From Neolentinus lepideus HHB14362 ss-1 (lineage: Eukaryota; Basidiomycota; Agaricomycetes; Gloeophyllales; Gloeophyllaceae), in contig KV425566.1 of the NCBI GenBank assembly GCA_001632425.1, forward strand, positions 1 to 64,000: a DNA stretch of 64,000 nt, read 5' to 3'. Numbering within the stretch: the stretch's first letter is position 1; each line of letters opens with the position of its first letter. The notes beneath the pieces are model-generated. The model did no database searches and was not told the origin of the DNA. It saw nothing but the letters and a program-made list of their open reading frames with translations. Below are positions 49,501-61,891 of this stretch, piece after piece. Made by a program: the position numbers and the translations under genes.

Positions 49501-50462
49501 CTCGCAAGCAACTCCAGAGCATCAGCAGCATCCTTGACGGACGGCTCCTCCAGTCCCTGAATGAAGACGCCCTTTTTGCTAGCTTCTTCGAATATCTTTA
49601 ATCCGCTTTGAACATTATCTTTCTGACCTAAGCCCATGGGCTGGACAGACCCCAAAGGTGCTGCGAGCTCTGGTGCAAGAAGATCTCGAAGTTCTTCGTT
49701 GTACAACTCAATGAACGAGATCTTGACGCTGTAATCTGATGCGGATGTTTCGAGCTGGTGGAAGAGACGGAAGAGCACACGGGGTATCATCCCGGCGTGG
49801 GCAGACGGATTGCCCATGGGTGTAGGGGTAAGATCGCCCTGCATCGTATACCTACGTACATGCTAAGCCAGAGACTTGTATGGAGGGCGGGTCACTTACG
49901 TCTTTCCCGTCCCCGTCTGCCCGTACGCGAAAAGTGTGCAATTGTAACCCTGCATCACCTCATCAAGCAGTGGGTGAACAACGTCGTTATATATCATTGC
50001 TTGGTCAGCTTCTGGTCCAAACACTGCGTCGAATGGGTATGTACGAGTGGGAGGAAGCGTAACGATCCCAAGGCTCGAGACAGGAGCGGCCGTCTCGATA
50101 GTGACTTCTCGGCTGAGAGGCCCACCACAGCTGGCAATGATAGGGGAATTATCTTGTATTTCTCTCTCAGATCGTCGACGGCATCGAATTACAACCTGAA
50201 TGTTGCCTTCATCCTCATCTTGGCCTTGATGTTGTGAGTGTGTGGGTTGTAGCGCCCTGGTGGTCGGTTTACGTCTGGGTGATGGGGGATGTGATGGCGG
50301 TGCAGGTGTGCTACGTTCCGAGTCTTCACTGGGAGTTGTCAGTGTTGAGCGTTGTGATGAGCCAGATTTCGCCAGGACGGATCGAGGTCGATTGGTTGTT
50401 GTCGGGGGTGGCATCGCATGACTGGTAGTACGCGTCCGGGTTGCTGGACGTCGAGTTGCCAT
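46562..50462 (-). CDS. Kinesin-5 (BimC/Eg5/Cin8 family) spindle motor
   Basis: A homotetrameric plus-end motor that pushes spindle poles apart. The basic Ser/Pro-rich N-terminus ([14 protein letters not shown]) precedes the motor head: [17 protein letters not shown]-loop GQTGTGKT (split by the first intron right after GKT), [13 protein letters not shown], switch [12 protein letters not shown], switch [17 protein letters not shown] and [19 protein letters not shown] neck and long coiled-coil stalk follow, with the helical tail near [12 protein letters not shown]. The C-terminal BimC box [18 protein letters not shown] contains a Cdk1-type phosphorylation site and fixes the subfamily. It is divergent from ELF1 across 243 bp. 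About eight to ten introns; some stalk borders were not checked base by base. Confidence 0.96.
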
Positions 50463-50705
50463 TGTATTCGGCAGTAGGGGGGAGCTGTGTAGGAATGGCT
50501 GGATATCAGAGGCGGCGATGCGGAGGGGAGTTGATAGTGGATGCGACGCGACATAGAAAGCGTCAAGATCAACGACAACGCGTTCATCACGTGGGACCGT
50601 GAGAATGTCACACTGCTGTGGCGCACTGGCACTTTATTGCAGCGTTGTTTGGATTGGCAATGGTCTCTGGTACGAGTTCGTCCACGACGTATCCTGTCCT
50701 GAACG
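50463..50705. promoter_or_regulatory. Bidirectional promoter, kinesin-5 / ELF1
   Basis: A 243-bp interval between two divergent ATGs. It contains ATCACGTGGGA (CACGTG core near 50,588-50,593). No TATA box. Confidence 0.4.
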
Positions 50706-51138
50706 ATGGGTAAGCGCAAGAAGTCCTCGCGTAAGCCTACAGGTCCGCGCAAACGGGAGCCATTAGGCATGGACTTTCAATGTCATTTCGATGATCATAA
50801 ACTCATTCTCCTTTACAGAAAGCACTTTCACCTGTTTGTTCTGCCATCATGACAAGTCCGTTACTGTAAGGATGGATCGGAAAGAGGGCATCGCTCAGCT
50901 CGTGTGCCGTGTCTGTGACCAACGATACCAGAGCAAGGTCAACCGTACGCCTTGCTGTTCGTGACCTACGTGATGCGTTCTCATGACCTCTGCAGATCTG
51001 ACTGAGCCTATCGACATATACTCCGAATGGATTGACGCAGCAGATGCTGCACAACGAGAGGATCCACCGCCAAGACGACCTGCTGCTTCGTCGAGTAGGC
51101 CTGTCCCTCGTATGCCTGTCGGCAGCGATGACGATTGA
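50706..51138 (+). CDS. ELF1: Transcription elongation factor Elf1
   Basis: A small zinc protein that binds RNA polymerase II during elongation through chromatin. Exons 50706-50766, 50819-50944 and 50996-51138 join to 109 residues: MGKRKKSSRKPTGPRKREPL, then E and STFTCLFCHHDKSVTVRMD, GIAQLVCRVCDQRYQSKVN and HLTEPIDIYSEWIDAAD. The CLFC and CRVC pairs form the zinc site. The conserved WIDA block is present. The tail RMPVGSDDD is acidic. Oddity: the first intron must start with GC (TTAG|GCATGG), because every GT donor nearby would create a stop. The 52-nt length and the preserved family sequence across the junction support a GC..AG intron. Confidence 0.94.
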
Positions 51139-51704
51139 ACGCCTTGCTTACCGCAAGTTGTCAAGTGTATCCTTAACAACTCTCTTGTAACTTATTGCAA
51201 TCAAATAGATAATTCAAGACTTTCCACTAGCCTTTCTGGATTGCTTGCTGGTGTCTTACCTGGACGGCTGACAAAATTACGTCGGGCTGTGTAGCAGCTG
51301 ACTAGTGACTAGTCCCACTTCTTGGTTGGCATCTATGGTCCAACTATGTCCATAAAAATTTGACGTACTTCTACCGCGTTGAGTAGCTTATCTCCCTGTG
51401 GTGGAGAGAGCTATGACCGCTGTTTGGCACTTCAGCGCACAAGTCCTGAGAGTGATTGGAGGCGAGGTTGACTACATATGTAGTGTACTTGAAACCTCCG
51501 TCGCGGCTTGTGCCACCGATCAGACAACAAATGTAAATACGGGGGCACGACGTTGAATCTGCAATAGGCGACTTCAGTGTCTACTTCGTACCCTTCTCCT
51601 TCATCTACGGACGCGCATCGTCCAGAAGCGCGTCCAGGCGTATCTGTATTCTTCCATAACGCCTCCTTTTCCTTAGATTTCTGGATTGACTTTCTACGGC
51701 TACG
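51139..51704. other. Spacer before kinesin-1
   Basis: The ELF1 3' flank and kinesin-1 upstream region. No coding signal that I can support. Confidence 0.4.
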
Positions 51705-54700
51705 ATGTCCTCGGGTGGCAACATCAAGGTTGTTTGTCGGTACGTTCGGACGCGTATGATCAGCGGTTTCGTATCCACATGAATCCATAGGTTCCGGCCT
51801 CCAAATTCCTTGGAAATCCGAGAGAACAGCGAAATTGTTGTGGCTTTTGATGAGAGCTTCCAAACTGTCCGCCTTCGTTCCGCGACATCCTTGTCGGGTC
51901 CGGAAAAGGATGGATTCACTTTCGATAGAGTCTTCCCTATGGGTACGAAGCAGCACGAGGTGTTTGACTATGGTGTGAATGAGTGCGTGATACTCCTGAT
52001 TTCTGTTGTCATAGAAGACTCACTGTTCAAATCCCTCCCAGCATCGTTAAAGGTGAGATACTTTTGCGACGTGAGAGAAGGTCACCTATTACTAGCGTTC
52101 TGTCGAACGCTCTGTCTTACGTTCACGAGTATTGCGAACCAATTCAATAGTCAGAGGAGGATAGAGGCCAAATGCTAAATTTCTCTCATAGATGTCCTCG
52201 ATGGTTACAACGGCACGGTTTTCGCGTATGGCCAAACTGGTAGTGGAAAGACGTTTACCATGATGGTATGTATCCCTAGGGACCATTCATACATCCTTGA
52301 CTTCGACATGGAACTGACCCTAATTTAGGGGGCTGACATCGATTCGGAAGAATTGAAGGGTATCATCCCCCGTATAACTGAGCAGATTTTCCAGTCCATT
52401 ATGGACTCAGAGCCTCATCTGGAGTACATCGTCAAGGTATCCTACATGGAAATTTACTTGGAGCGGATACGAGACTTGCTCTCCCGTAAGTTCCATCATC
52501 AAAGGGGGATCCGAGTCCTCATAAGAAGTATTAACACCATGAATCGTCACAGCTCAAAACGATAATCTCCAGGTTCACGAGGAGAAGTCAAAGGGTGTCT
52601 ACGTGAAGGGACTAACGGATTACTATGTCAGCAATACACGAGAAGTGTACGAGATCATGCGACAAGGTGGTCAGGCGCGTATCGTGTCGTCAACAAGTAG
52701 GCGTCCTACTTGGTATTGTCGGACCGGTTGCTCATGCAGGTTCCTCAGACATGAACGCGGAGAGTTCTCGGTCACACTCTATCTTCCTCATCACGATCCA
52801 GCAGAGGAATACGGACACTGGCGCTCAGAAGACTGGTAATCTCTACTTGGTCGACTTGGCAGGTTCTGAAAAGGTCGGCAAGACTGGTGCATCCGGACAG
52901 ACACTAGAAGAAGCCAAGAAGATTAACAAGTCGCTCTCGGCTTTAGGAATGGTCATCAACGCGTTAACAGACGGAAAGGTGGCAATAATCATGGCTGTGA
53001 TGACGTCGTTCTGACCTTGTGAACTGCTGAATTTTAGGCCAAGCACATCCCGTATCGTGACTCCAAATTGACACGTATTCTCCAAGAATCTCTCGGTGGT
53101 AACTCTCGCACAACACTCATCATCAACTGTTCACCATCGTCCTATAACGAGGCGGAGACATTGTCTACTTTGCGGTTCGGTATTCGGGCGAAGAGCATCA
53201 AGAACAATGCTCGAGTTAACGCCGAACTCTCGCCTATGGAGTTGAAAGTTCTGCTAGTGAAAGCGCAGGCGGCAAATGGCTCGTATCAGAAGTACATCGC
53301 TGCACTGGAAGCCGAGTTGGCGATCTGGCGGTCTGGTGGCCGTGTTGAGCAGGCGGACTGGGCGACGTCCGAGAAGGCGGCTGCTGGCGCCCTTCCGAAG
53401 AAGACACCTGCGTCGCCAACCCCTTCCACGCCGGCCAGGAGCATGACGCCTGTCAACCCTGCCATTGAGGGGCTACGTGGTGACCCCGACAGCCGACCTC
53501 AGACGCCTACTGTCATTGGCCTTGATAAGGATGAGAGGGAAGAGTTCTTGAAGAGGGAGAATGAGCTGAGTGATCAGTTGGCTGAACGCGAGGCTGCTTT
53601 GGTTGCGGCTCAGAAGTTGGCGGGTGAGTTGCGCGAGGAGTTGACGTTCCTCAAGGAGCAGGAGTCGTCTCTGTCTCAGGCAAGTCTAAGATCATACATC
53701 GCAGGATGTCGTTAACGGTTTAGTCATTTTCATAGGAGAACAAGTCCATGTCTGGACAACTTAACGAGCTCCGCCTTCAAGTCGAGCGGTTGACGTATGA
53801 TAACAAGGAGGGTGCTATCACTATTGATATCTTGAAGGAGCAGAACCAAGATGCCAAGAATGAGCTCGAGGAGCTGAAGAGAAGCATGTCTGAGCTGAAG
53901 ACTACTCAGAAGGATGCTTCCGCTGAGGATAAGGAGAAGCGGAAGCAAGAGAAGATGGCTTTGATGATGGCACAGTTCGATAGTGTACGTTCCCTTTGCG
54001 AACGCAGCGTTGCGCGTCCTGACATCTGCAACTACAGCAGGGTGCTTTCTCTGAGAAGGACGAGCAACTCCGCCAACTTCTGGCCAAGTTGGAGGCGATT
54101 GAGTCTGAAGATGGTGTTTCTTCTCTGACATTGGCCGACTTAACGGCTGTCCGGAGACAACTCTCGGATGGACAGGCGCTCATCCGAGACACGGTTGACC
54201 GCTTGCGCCAGAGTCAGGAGGAGAGTGAGCTCGTCACCAGAAGACGTGACGAGTTGGAGGCTCGTGTCGCTGCTCTTGAGACCGAGTATGAAGAACTCTT
54301 AGGTTCGTGTGCCAAGCGAGTCTTCGACTTGTCTGTTTCTAAACTGTCTATTACCATCCAGAGAAGACCATTCGTGACGAGGAGACGAGCAACGTCGACA
54401 TTGTGGAGTCAATGGCTGAGCTGAAGGTCCGTCTTAGTCGCGACAAAGACAGCGGTAATTTACACGAGTCATGCAGAACAAACTTGAGGCTCAGTACGCT
54501 GCAAAGCGGGATGCTCACATCAGCGAAATGGGTGACTTGAAGCAGCAATTGGAAATGAAGTCAAACGAGATCCGCAGTCTAAATTCCTCGATCGAAAGTC
54601 TCAAGAGCGTAAATGAAGAGCTCAAGGTATGTGTTGATGACGCGCTACGTTCATGTGATTCATTCATTCTGTGCAGCGTGCCTTCGCCGTTACTTCCGCC

Positions 54701-55658
54701 GGCATCGAGGGCGGCAAGAACCTCGCGGAGAGCGCGCAGGATCTTGAGCGGGCCCGCAAAGCCATCAATGTTCAGCTCGCTGAATTCGATGGTGTCAAGA
54801 AATCCTTGATGCGGGACCTGCAAAACCGCTGCGAGAAGGTAGTGTGTATTCTTTTTGCTATGGGCAAATTAATTTATATTCGCTATAGGTCGTGGAACTT
54901 GAGATCCAGCTGGATGAGATGAGGGAGCAGTACAACAATGTTATCCGGAATAGCAACAGCAAGGCCCAGCAGAAGAAGATGGCTTTCCTGGAGCGTAACC
55001 TGGAGCAGTTGACTGTCGTGCAGAAGCAGGTCTGTTTACCACTTTCGTCAACATGGACCTCCTCCCTCCTCCCACACACACTGACACGCGTCGATAGCTT
55101 GTTGACCAGAACTCGGCACTCAAGAAGGAGGCGGGTATCGCTGAGCGCAAGCTCTTGGCCCGCAATGAGCGGATTCAGAATCTTGAAGCGTTGCTCCAGG
55201 ACGCCGACCGCAGACTCTCAATTCAGAACCAGAAGTTCGAGGCACAATTGAATGCCGTAAAGGAACGTTTAGAGCAGGCTCGTGGTACGTACTCTTGGGC
55301 ACTGACGTGTCATAATCAACCCGCTGAGCACGCGACCCACAGCGACCAAGGTTGCTGCGTCATCTCCGTTAAGCTTCGGCCGTGTCGCGAAGCCCTTGCG
55401 AGGCGGAGGAGGATCGGCCGGCGCCACAAACGCTGGCAGCGGTATTCCAACCGGCGTTTCATCCGCTAACCCTCTGGCCCGGATTCAGAACGAGGAAGGG
55501 TGAGTGCATTCCGGTGATAATGCTTCCGTCCATTATGCTAAATGGCGGCTTTGCATCCAGATCTGGAGGTACGTTTACATTGCATAAGTACGTTATGTTT
55601 CCTACTAATGACACGGTAAGCAGCCAAGCGCGCGTCGTGGTTCTTCAATTCCCGATGA
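51705..55658 (+). CDS. Conventional kinesin-1 heavy chain
   Basis: A plus-end microtubule motor for vesicle and organelle transport. Exon 1 [12 protein letters not shown] splices to [18 protein letters not shown]. The motor head has the [14 protein letters not shown] region, P-loop [24 protein letters not shown], switch [14 protein letters not shown] (joined over an intron after RIVSST), switch [17 protein letters not shown] and [20 protein letters not shown], then neck and stalk. The fungal tail cargo region reads [39 protein letters not shown] and a Gly-rich C-terminus. The end is reached through an 8-nt microexon (55561-55568) that joins NEEG to [13 protein letters not shown]. Roughly 16-18 introns, many short. 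No break in the head. Confidence 0.96.
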
Positions 55659-56746
55659 AGTTAGATATTCCGTGGTCGTGCTCGTCCTTTGCTGTGCTGT
55701 CCTGATTTATCACGCCCATAATACCCGTAGTTATATGTATTTCTGCATCGCATCTATCCGTCACGTTCATTTACAATGCAATTCTGGTTTAATGGACCGT
55801 GTTGTTTCGGTGGCCAGTGTGGCTGACAGAAGCCGGGTGAATTCTGCGCGGCTTCGCTGGCAGGCTTCTGTGCTTCTTTGAAGTGCCTTGGGAACCCGGG
55901 TCGCGAGCTGCGCCTGATGGGCCTACGTGCCGATCGCGTACCACGACGATGGCTGGGGCGGGACCGGATGCCTTGGAGACGCGACAACATCGGGGTCTGT
56001 GGCATAGAGTAGTGCAAGTGCCACGAAAGGACAGCAGGATCTGCCACAGCGGTCGCCACGATAGGCAGGCGACGAGAAGGGCAGGAGAGGCGCATCATCG
56101 AGGGTGGGAGAGACGGAGGCATTCTGGGTGGAAGGTCGAGAAGACGCGCGTCGGGGGGAGGCGGTGTAGCAGTTACCTTAGATGGGCACTGAGCCAGGGC
56201 CGACGGGGAAGCCATTAGGTCTCCGTCGTTTCAGACGGAATTAATCTGGGTTACTCTCATTTTTGGGTTTCGGTTTTTATCCAAAATCCATTCCTTTATT
56301 CATCCCTGCCCCAGGGCGTCCGCACAGACCCCTGGGCTGCTGTTATATCCGTTAATTCCTAATTCCTCTTAATCCTCGTCGGCCTCCAGTCTATAGCATA
56401 GTCATTGGCTTTCGTACCATACAGTGAGTCGTCCTGGCTGTCGACGCATCCAGCGCCCAGCGTCGGGCAGCGAGTCGTCTCCCCGTGTCTTCCATGGTTA
56501 GGCGCAGGGACGAGCTCTTCGCCCATTGTCTGCAGACATACAGCACATTGACCAGAGAGCGCGCCGTGTCATCCTTATGTCCTCCTTTCACCGCTACGCC
56601 AATACTAACCAACTCGACGTTGCTTTGTTCTCCAGGTATATTGTTCACTGTCGGAAATATACGCGTAAACCGCCTATATAATATCTTCTAGGCAAAGTAC
56701 GTGAGTCGGCAGTGGTTCTGTTTCTCAATTTCCCCCGTTTATTTCC
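55659..56746. other. Long spacer before the PUF gene
   Basis: About 1.1 kb. The 55,754-56,218 part is GC-rich and open in several frames on both strands (see rejected items). From 56,220 on I see no coding frame, and a TATA-like box at 56675-56682 probably belongs to the PUF gene. Confidence 0.4.
56675..56682 (+). promoter_or_regulatory. TATA-like box upstream of the PUF gene
   Basis: TATATAAT, 65-72 bp before the first ATG (56747). The distance is plausible for a core promoter. Confidence 0.35.
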
Positions 56747-59700
56747 ATGGTGGTGCTCAGCGTGTCAATGTCGTCCTCTAATACCGACCCGTCATCAAGG
56801 AAACCCTCTGGCTCTTCTACACGTTCTGGTGGACACTCTCCGACGAGTTCGCCCAGTAAGGTGTGTCCCCATGCCAAATGACAGCTTCCTCAGGCCAATC
56901 TGACGTCTGACGTGTCATACAGACTAATTCTCAGAGGAAGCCTGCGCCTTCCGGTGGTGCAAATAATATGTTTGGCGTGGCCATGAGCTCCACCAATACA
57001 CTGAAAGGTCTCAATTCTGGGTGGCAGGTGTGTTTACTTTGATTTCGTCCACGAACTGCATGTCCATTCTGTACAGGTGTGGGGAAACGCTGTGCCCACA
57101 TCAAAACGCACTACTTCTATCTCCTCTGTCACCAGCGGTCCGGACGTCTCATCCGCCCAAGGTGAGACACACTATCGCTCTAACCTAGGGGAACCTTGGA
57201 ACGCGACTCGGTCTAGTGGTGCATGGGAAGAGACTAACGGAAGTCCTAAGAAGAAGGATATGTACCCGATGGTCAGTGTTTCTATACCATTATTCGTCTA
57301 ATGAATATCTCCCGAACCGTGCAACTATTTTGTTCTCCAGAGGCAGAGTTCGGCCGGGCTGTCTTCTGCCCGTATGGTAAGATGACCGAGCTGTCTCTGC
57401 GTCTTCATGTCCACTCAATCGCAGTACAGGAGGATCGACCGGCAGCTCTGTCCAAAGCGGGTCAATACTCTCCCCAGCGGTTCGAGGGCAATTTGAGCAA
57501 GGAATCCACTGTTGCTCCGCGGTACTCCATTGCTGTATCGCCTTCTAAGGCGACCTCGTTCAACTCTTCGCCCTCAACATTCGCCGGCCAACAGTCTGGT
57601 CTCTCCACATCTGCCTCCGGTGCCGGCTATGAGGCCTCACAGGCCCCAGCTACTGTAGAAACAGATCTGTCCTTGGCCCTCCGGGGCATGACCGTAGAAG
57701 ATGATTATGGCATGTCGCATGCCAACGGACAGTACGCTGCGTCGTCTTCCATGGGTCAGGCAACAAACGGACCCGGTCAGTCTCCACAAGGCGTGATGCC
57801 TCCTATCAGAGTAGCTCATCCTTTGCAACAAGCTCGAATGCCTTATGGTGCGTATCCCCAATCCATCAACAACGCCTATTATACAGGCCCGCATGCAGGT
57901 CAAGTCGATTATGCTTATTCGTACGACTCCTACCGCGGCGTGGTGTCTGATCCATCCGTCTATACATCTTCTGCTGCCGTGAATGCCGCCTCGTCACCCA
58001 CTAGCGTCTATCCGACTGTCAGTTTTTTTCTGCACGCGCTGACTCATCTATTGATCTGACTTTCAGCAGCCTGGACTCTTCTATGAGTACGCCAGTGCAG
58101 CCCGACCTCCTGGTTCCCAGTTCTACTACCCCACTCAGCCCATCGTCTACCACGCACCCCCCTCACACTCCCCCATGATGACACCGCAGCTTGCCGCTGC
58201 CGTACCGGCCACATTAGGTGATAAAAAGCGGGAATTGCAGGTCAGGCGCGCCATTATGTAAAACTATGGGTCGCTGTTGACGCCCATTGCAGTTCAACAT
58301 CAGCCAGCAACAACAGCTGTCTACGCAGAACCTTCTGTACCCTTCTTTGCGATCACCCTCCTCACCACACCCCCAAGGATATAGCATGGAGTATTCACAG
58401 CAGGTTCCTATTATGATACCTGGTGCCCCAATTTATGGGAGTGGGATAAGCCCACAGTCGATGCACATGTTCAACCCTGCAGGTCGTCCTGGTCGCCGGG
58501 ATGCTAACGAAGCCGGGATGGCTCTCCGTAGTCCTCTGCTAGAGGAGTTCCGGGCTAACAAGTCACGGAAATGGGAACTGAGGGTAAGTTTACCTAGGGG
58601 TCGGCGTTGCCATTGCTGACGGCGAGGCTTCATAGGATATCACTGGCTATATTGTAGAATTCAGTGGTGACCAACACGGGTCTCGTTTCATCCAACAGAA
58701 GTTAGAGACGGCGACCAGCGAGGAGAAGCAGAGCGTGTTTGACGAGATTGTGCCTAACAACGCATTGCAGCTGATTCAGGACGTGTTTGGAAATTATGTA
58801 CGTTTGAGTCACTGGCGCCGCCTCCAGTTCCCTCACTAGTGCTCCGTAGGTTATCCAAAAGCTCTTCGAACATGGAACGCAAGTGCAGAAGACTCTTCTA
58901 GCGACCACGATGGAAGGTCACATTCTGCCGCTTTCGCTGCAGATGTACGGCTGCAGAGTTGTTCAAAAGGTGCATGGTGGTTGCTGCTTGTCAAAGGACT
59001 TGTGGGTATTAAAACGATATGCGATAGGCGGTGGAGTACGTCTTGCCAGAGCAACAGGGTGCCTTCGTCAAGGAACTCGAGCCACATGTCATGCGATGCG
59101 TCAAGGATGCCAACGGCAATCATGTAAGTCGCAATTGTTCCAACTTTATGGCAGATTTAACCTTCTCTCTAGGTTATTCAAAAACTGATTGAACGGGTCG
59201 CGCCAGAGCGGTTGGCCTTCGTCAATTCTTTCAAGGGCAATGTATTTGAGCTGGCCACGCACCCATATGGCTGCCGGGTACTGCAGAGGTGTTTCGAGCA
59301 TCTGTCGGAAGACAATACGCGGCCTTTACTTGACGAGCTGCACAAGTACACTATCAACCTGATGCAAGATCAGTTTGGGGTAAGCGCTCGTTCTCTGGTG
59401 TTAGTAGGATCCCGGCTTATCAGTGCTATCCAGAACTATGTTGTTCAATTCGTCCTCGAGCATGGAAAGCCTCAGGACCGGAGTCTCATCATTTCCAAGC
59501 TACGCGGACAGATGCTTAACATGTCAAGACATAAGTTCGCGTCGAACGTGTGTGAGAAGGCCTTGGTGACCGCTGACCCTGAAAGTCGTCGGTTGCTCGT
59601 CGACGAAATGATGACACCAAAGCAGGACGGCGTCAGTCCATTGGTTACCATGATGAAGGATCAATTTGCAAGTGAGTATATATTCGATGACATATAGTAC

Positions 59701-60026
59701 ACCTATCCCATTCATAACTTGTCACAGATTATGTCTTACAACGTGCGTTATCGGTTGTGGAAGGTGACCAGAAGGAGGCTTTAGTGGGAAAGGTGCGGCC
59801 GCAATTGGCTAGCATGCGCAGATACTCCAGTGCGTACAGCAAGCACCTACTCTCCAGTAAGTTTTCTCCTGTTGTCCATCAGCCCCGGTTCTAGCCCGCT
59901 TTACTAGTCGAGCGCCTTATCGAACGGGTTGCGCCCTCAGGGAAGACAGGCGCCCACTTCGGCCTTGAGGGCGCCGCCCCTGTCTCGTCGGATGTTGTTT
60001 TACTCAACGACTCTACATTCCCGTAA
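56747..60026 (+). CDS. Pumilio-family RNA-binding protein (PUF domain)
   Basis: A sequence-specific 3' UTR binder that represses or localises mRNAs. Translation starts at 56747 ([12 protein letters not shown]) or the in-frame ATG at 56768. The N-terminal half is a Ser/Gln/Tyr-rich disordered region, and includes a 36-nt exon at 57342-57377 encoding [12 protein letters not shown]. The C-terminal half holds eight PUF repeats with recognition residues, in order: SRFIQ, NYVIQ, CRVVQ, NHVIQ, CRVLQ, NYVVQ, SNVCE and NYVLQ. This is the same code as human PUM1/2 and yeast Puf3, predicting binding to UGUANAUA. The tail after the last repeat reads [12 protein letters not shown] and [11 protein letters not shown]. 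About 13 short introns. Confidence 0.94.
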
Positions 60027-60434
60027 TTGTGCTACTCTCGACATGGTTATCTTCTCTTCCTTATTGGTTCTTCTGGCATACATCACTACTTTAGCACCAT
60101 CTGTCAATGCATTTCAAGGACTTCCGCATCACGAACTACCCCGCACTGGTTTATACCTACCTACATATAATTGTTCAACACTCATTCAGTCGTACATATT
60201 GCTCTCGTTTCAGGAATGGTCTCTTTCTCTCTCCTCTATCGTAAAAGTCTTGTTTTAGTTGCTCTTGATTGCTCTCACACCAGCGCCGTTGTCCAAATTG
60301 TCTATCTACACAGTAGCCATAAATAAATGCATGACTCTTTGATCTCGCCTTGAGCTCAAGCAGTTTGCGCGCGAGCTGGAGTGCAGGAAATCACTGATAT
60401 ACGATCGTACACCTCTAAAATATCGTATGCACTG
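60027..60434. other. Convergent 3' spacer, PUF / multi-span protein
   Basis: A 408-bp interval downstream of the PUF stop and downstream of the next minus-strand gene. I see no coding exon. Confidence 0.4.
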
Positions 60435-61891
60435 CTACAAGACGGATATGTCCTGGCCGTGCAGCGAAACATGGTCTAACCCTGCATCGTTGTGCAAGGA
60501 ACTAGAAAAATCCACCTTCCCTGGTGGACTATGCTCCACATCTCCACCACTACCCAATGTCCGTAGGTGAAGTCCAAACTCGAGGTTATCATCGGCGGTA
60601 GTATATGGCTCCGAGTGTGCGAATGTCAAGGTAGGTACTGTGACGTGCGTGCTGTTAAAATTATGCGTGCCGCTCCTCGATCCCGAGCTCGAAGGCTCCG
60701 TCGTTTTGCCAAGGGCAACTAGGAGGACGAGCAGAGTCGGGAAAATATTCTGGAAGTTTGCTAAGTTCGTGGACATGGTCTACCGAGAATCGCGCACTTA
60801 CGGCTATTGTGCTGGGAAAGACGACGAAGGTTGCCACTTGGAATTCAGAGCCAGATTCCTTGGGGCTTTGGTTAGGTTAACGGTGGACACTTGTTTTTTG
60901 TGCTTACTCCTTGTATTAGATGTGTCTTGAGCGGGCCGTTCATGATCAAACCGAGCAACAAGCATGCCGCATTGACAACACCAGATTCGATGCTGGATAA
61001 ACCCCTTCAATTGATACGAATCAGTGAGCATAAGACCACAACTCACATTAGGAGAATTATTCGATGATACGGCCTCGAATTTCTACCACCTAAGGCTTCG
61101 CGGAGACCCTGATTCAGCCAAGAAATCCTAGCGGCTGCATGAAATGTCAGGAACCATCTGCTAAATGCTTACTGAGATACCGCACCAATTAAGACGGTAA
61201 CTATGACATTAGTAGCTAGTGACATCGAAAAGAATATTGTCCTCATGCGCTCGGACCAAATCCCTGCTTCAATCCAAGCCTGGGGCACGACTTCCACGGA
61301 CAATGGTAGGTGCAATCGAACATAGTAAGCTTGCGCAGAGTAGTAGGTCAGTGTGTAACCGCATCCTAAGGCACAGATTTTGATATACAATGATCAGGTT
61401 AATGCTGAATACCGGACCTGTGCCTATGAGCAGAAGGATGCTGGGAATGGCGGCAATAATGGGTTTCTTGCCCCAGACCACATAAGTGCGCCATATCTGC
61501 CACTCAAGTAAGATAATGAGCCTAACGCAGCGGAGCTTGGGGTACAGACCAATAAGCCATCGGCCACGACCCTACCAAAATACAAAAATTAAGATTCCGC
61601 GCAACGCAAAGCAAAGACATACGTGTTTGTTGCGACAATCGGTGCCAAGACAACGGCGAGCAGATTACCGGTGTCCTTTTCTCTCAGCTGAGCCTCAGTT
61701 TCGCTGGGATAAGGCACGTCGGACTGGACGTCGGCGAGGACGAACGTATAGATGAAGTATATGATCGTCTCTGCTGTACCGCACACGAAAAGTGACACTA
61801 CAACCAGTACCAGGGGATTCTTACTGACGGCCCAGAAAAGCCCCCGTGAATGGAGCGTATACACGCAACAGGCAAATATTATGGTGTACAT
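60435..61891 (-). CDS. Multi-span membrane protein of a mushroom-expanded type, unknown function
   Basis: I recognise the general architecture (six or seven spans with VADGLLIWRTYVVWGKK in the middle), a family abundant in basidiomycetes and without known function. Spans in order: MYTIIFACCVYTLH, PLVLVVVSLFVCGTAETIIY, IIAAIPSILLLIGTGCGYTL, IFFSMSLATNVIVTVLIAAR, LSSIESGVVNAACLLLGLIM and NIFPTLLVLLVALGKT. A hydrophilic Ser/Thr-rich C-terminal tail ends HGQDISVL. Splicing in phase was checked at NTV|VADG, GLL|IWRTY, IGT|GCGY and VLI|AAR. The 5' end is unresolved: I end the feature at the first ATG of the first clear exon, but an acceptor lies at 61893 and a hydrophobic upstream segment (to about 62,130) may encode another span. 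I could not join it in phase, so the gene may be broken. Confidence 0.7.

Noticed and set aside
55754..56215. Minus-strand open frame of 153 codons (starts MASPSALAQCPSK) and overlapping frames on both strands
   Set aside because: The stretch is GC-rich and open in several frames at once, with no family likeness. One frame contains a possible donor after PSK but no acceptor I can defend. Composition alone explains the open frames.
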